NCBI GenBank assembly: GCA_022826205.1
Contig: JAJDVJ010000125.1
Location: forward strand, 1-37,660
Source of the DNA: Silicimonas sp.
Lineage (GTDB): Bacteria; Pseudomonadota; Alphaproteobacteria; Rhodobacterales; Rhodobacteraceae
DNA length: 37,660 bases
Direction of reading: 5' to 3'
Below the pieces are notes generated by a model. That model saw only the letters and a list, made by a program, of their open reading frames with translations, was not told the origin of the DNA and searched no databases. Of the stretch, positions 35,779-37,660 are shown piece by piece. Both the position numbers and the translations under genes were made by a program. Numbering within the stretch: position 1 is the stretch's first letter; each line of letters begins with the position of its first letter.

Positions 35779-36261
35779 GTGGCAGGGAAAATGGGCGCCC
35801 AAGGCGGAAAACAACGCCCGCTCAGGCTTTCCGACGGTGGCAAGCGCGGGGTGCGAACCCAGTTTGGTGCATTGTGCTGGCGGCGGAGCGGAGACGAGAT
35901 TCAGGTGCTTCTTGTAACTTCACGGCGCCGAAAACGGTGGATCATTCCGAAGGGCTGGCCACAGGATCGCGCTACACCGGTGAATGCCGCCGTTGCGGAA
36001 GCCTGGGAAGAGGCCGGTGTTGAAGGCAAAGCAAAGGCGACATGCCTCGGAATCTTCAGCTACGACAAGACTTTCACGGCAAGGCAGGTTGCACCCTGCG
36101 TGGTCGCCATCTTCCCTATGCGCGTCAAGAAGCTGCGTCGGGACTTCCCCGAAGCTTCCCAGCGGAAGCGGAAGTGGTTTTCGCTGGCCAAGGCGGCAGA
36201 ACTTGTAAGCGAACCCGAACTGGCCGCGATCATAAGGCGCTTCGATCCAGCGAACGTGTAA
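35779..36261 (+). CDS. Nudix hydrolase
   Basis: 160 residues (GTG start; an ATG at 35791 is possible). The Nudix helix reads 'GWPQDRATPVNAAVAEAWEEAGV': the EAWEEAGV core with the metal-binding Glu residues is kept, but the usual first Glu of GX5E and the Arg of REUXEE are replaced, a form seen in the diphosphoinositol-polyphosphate phosphohydrolase-like bacterial subgroup. 'WIIPKGWPQDRATPVNAA' fits 'PKGWP' of that subgroup. Substrate not predictable. It is separated from moeB by about 90 bases. Confidence 0.85.
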   Translation: MAGKMGAQGGKQRPLRLSDGGKRGVRTQFGALCWRRSGDEIQVLLVTSRRRKRWIIPKGWPQDRATPVNAAVAEAWEEAGVEGKAKATCLGIFSYDKTFTARQVAPCVVAIFPMRVKKLRRDFPEASQRKRKWFSLAKAAELVSEPELAAIIRRFDPANV

Positions 36262-36326
36262 TTCGGCTCTTGCATTGCCAATTGCTCCCGGCAAGCGTAG
36301 CAAGATTGACGCGGTAAGGAGATTTC

Positions 36327-36779
36327 ATGATCCGGTTCGCGCTCAAATGCGCCAATGGCCACGGCTTCGAGAGCTGGTTTGCCTCGAGCGAGAAATTCAC
36401 TGATCTCGTTTCGGCTGGCCATGTGACTTGTCCTGAATGCGACAGCGCCGACATCTCCAAGGACCTGATGGCGCCGCCGGTGCGCGCCTCTCGCAAGAAG
36501 GCGGTCAAGAAAGAGGTGCAGGACGAGACGCCGAAATCCATGGCGACGGGGAATGACCCTGAAATTGCCGACGCAATCCGCAAGTTGAAGGCGTATGTGG
36601 AGGAGAACTCGGACTATGTCGGCGACCGTTTCGTGAAGGAGGCGCGCGCGATGCATGAGGGCACGATGCCGCAACGATCGATTCACGGAGAAGCGCGGTC
36701 AGACGAGGCTCAGAAGCTGATCGAGGACGGAGTGCCAGCCCTTCCATTGCCGTTCATCCCGAGACAGAAGACCAACTGA
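36327..36779 (+). CDS. DUF1178 zinc-ribbon-like protein
   Basis: 150 residues. The N-terminal 'IRFALKCANGHGFESWF' and 'VTCPECDSADISK' hold the C-x3-H / CxxC cysteine pattern of DUF1178, and 'NDPEIADAIRKL', 'YVGDRFVKEARAMHEG' and 'GEARSDEAQKLIEDGV' are conserved in this family. Widespread in alphaproteobacteria next to a Nudix gene, function unknown. AAGGAG eight bases before the ATG. Confidence 0.9.
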   Translation: MIRFALKCANGHGFESWFASSEKFTDLVSAGHVTCPECDSADISKDLMAPPVRASRKKAVKKEVQDETPKSMATGNDPEIADAIRKLKAYVEENSDYVGDRFVKEARAMHEGTMPQRSIHGEARSDEAQKLIEDGVPALPLPFIPRQKTN

Positions 36780-36825
36780 ATCTGGCGATGCGCAAGCGAT
36801 AGGGGTCGCCGGAAGGCGCTTCGGT

Positions 36826-37431
36826 TCAGTCGGAAGGTCGGATCATGGCAAAGTGTTCCGTGATCCGCGCATAGTCCCGGTAGCCCAGCCTTGCCAGCGG
36901 CTGGTACTTGAGGACATCGAAGAATCCGTCCGAGAGGCAGTCGTCGCGCAAGTGGATGCCTGTCACCTCGCCGAGCACCATGCGGTTCGTTTCGCCCCTG
37001 AGCCGAGAGATTTCCGTGAGTCTGCACTCAAGCGCGGCCGGAGCGCCTTCGACCCGGGAGCATGGAATAGTCTGGCAAGGTGCACGGTCCAGCCCGGCAT
37101 GCTCAAACTCGTCCACGTCCTTGCTATAGACACCTGACGTTGCGTTCATCTGGTTTCGCATCGCGTATTCCACGATGTTGACGCAAAAGACGCCTGTTCT
37201 GCGGATGTTGGAGACACTGTCCTTTGCGTCTTCCTGATCGGCCTTCGTGCCAGATGAGGCGAACATGACTTGGGGAGGTTCGTCGGCGACGGCATTGAAG
37301 TAAGAGTATGGAGCGAGGTTTTCCGTTCCATCCACATCCCTCGTGGAGATCCAGCCAACCGGTCGCGGCGTCACGATGGCCTTGAATGGGTTGCGGGGAA
37401 GTCCGGGGCCGTCCGCAGGTCTGTAGAACAT
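36826..37431 (-). CDS. flavin reductase-like FMN-binding protein
   Basis: 201 residues of the flavin_reduct (split-barrel) fold. 'TPRPVGWISTRDVDGTENLAP' with 'SYFNAVADEPPQVMFASS', then 'DSVSNIRRTGVFCVNIV' and 'FEHAGL', follow the pattern of DIM6/NTAB-type flavoprotein oxygenase-reductases. Likely binds FMN and reduces it with NAD(P)H or acts as a small oxidoreductase; partner unknown. GGAAGG lies three bases upstream of the ATG. Convergent with DUF1178. Confidence 0.87.
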   Translation of the reverse strand: MFYRPADGPGLPRNPFKAIVTPRPVGWISTRDVDGTENLAPYSYFNAVADEPPQVMFASSGTKADQEDAKDSVSNIRRTGVFCVNIVEYAMRNQMNATSGVYSKDVDEFEHAGLDRAPCQTIPCSRVEGAPAALECRLTEISRLRGETNRMVLGEVTGIHLRDDCLSDGFFDVLKYQPLARLGYRDYARITEHFAMIRPSD

Positions 37432-37501
37432 GTGCCTTCCTTTGAATTTGTGGGGGATTACTTGCTTTACTGAAAGGCATGAAGGAAAAGTGTTGCGCTT
37501 T

Positions 37502-37660
37502 CGTTCTGCCCGTGCATTACGCGCGGGAGAGGGTCAGGTGCATTCAACAACTGAACCGCAAGGCTGCGAGTGCCGGCGGGAATGTAGCGCACAAGGTCCG
37601 CAAAGTTGCCGCGATGTCAACGCGGCACGGAACATTCTCCATCGCCTTGTGGCGGTGGCC
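37502..37660 (+). pseudogene. TnpB/OrfB transposase-accessory zinc-ribbon remnant (partial, runs off the window)
   Basis: The last bases encode 'CRDVNAARNIL', the very conserved end of the TnpB (IS200/IS605/IS607 OrfB) RuvC/zinc-ribbon region, preceded by a cysteine-rich but rearranged stretch ('CECRRECSAQ'). The correct CxxC...CxxC order is not kept, and the upstream part in the same frame does not look like TnpB, so it is a decayed fragment. Only the edge is visible. Confidence 0.4.

Noticed and set aside
1-37660. tRNA, rRNA, CRISPR array or riboswitch
   Set aside because: I looked for cloverleaf, spaced direct repeats and known leader motifs and saw none; the only tandem array is the coding GD repeat.

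Overview
The window looks like a chromosomal segment of an alphaproteobacterium, most likely Rhodobacterales or a close relative. This is inferred from gene families and gene order (surE-pcm-nlpD, glnD-murJ-trpS, an LpoA-like lipoprotein divergent from rsmI, gshB, coaBC-dut-moeB, a DUF1178 gene) and from GC-rich coding sequence. No rRNA, tRNA or CRISPR array was seen. Several decayed genes and non-coding stretches of 0.3-1.2 kb suggest a genome losing genes.

Layout. (1) 1-3500: remnant of a KDO kinase gene facing a tight minus-strand KDO operon (kdsB-kdsA-kdsD, ATGA overlaps) that makes CMP-KDO for LPS or capsule. (2) 3621-5250: a minus-strand terminator-like hairpin, then a Fic-domain gene with an upstream inverted repeat and a frameshift that cuts off its DNA-binding tail. 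(3) 5460-10505: rlmE and a lytic transglycosylase on minus; an SDR, surE-pcm and an M23/LysM lipoprotein (NlpD type) on plus. (4) 10562-14268: the most unusual part. A two-TM LuxR-type regulator is translationally coupled to an unrecognised, probably alpha/alpha-toroid protein. Convergent to them is a three-gene minus-strand operon: a membrane-anchored protein with 72 uninterrupted Gly-Asp dipeptides, a small lipoprotein nested out of frame in its 3' end, and an aspartyl/asparaginyl beta-hydroxylase-family protein. An Asp-only polyanion made together with an enzyme of a family that hydroxylates Asp/Asn is the best candidate here for an undescribed system. (5) 14269-15467: 1.2 kb with no recognisable gene.

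(6) 15468-23750: glnD-murJ-trpS on minus, with a rhomboid-fold protein lacking the catalytic residues on plus; the LpoA-like lipoprotein overlaps glnD, and rsmI diverges. (7) 23751-31757: accessory block between rsmI and gshB, which in many Rhodobacterales are separated only by yraN. It holds a GH116 glucosylceramidase-like enzyme, an AAA/DUF4143 ATPase, an IS1634-type transposase fragment, and a Rieske oxygenase, its reductase and an 83-aa membrane protein. (8) 31758-37660: gshB, coaBC-dut-moeB (the E1-like protein with a three-TM anchor), a Nudix hydrolase, a DUF1178 gene, a flavin-reductase-like gene on minus, and a TnpB zinc-ribbon remnant at the edge.

Start codons were moved from the longest ORF where a Shine-Dalgarno, a stop/start overlap or family length argued for it; each entry says so.
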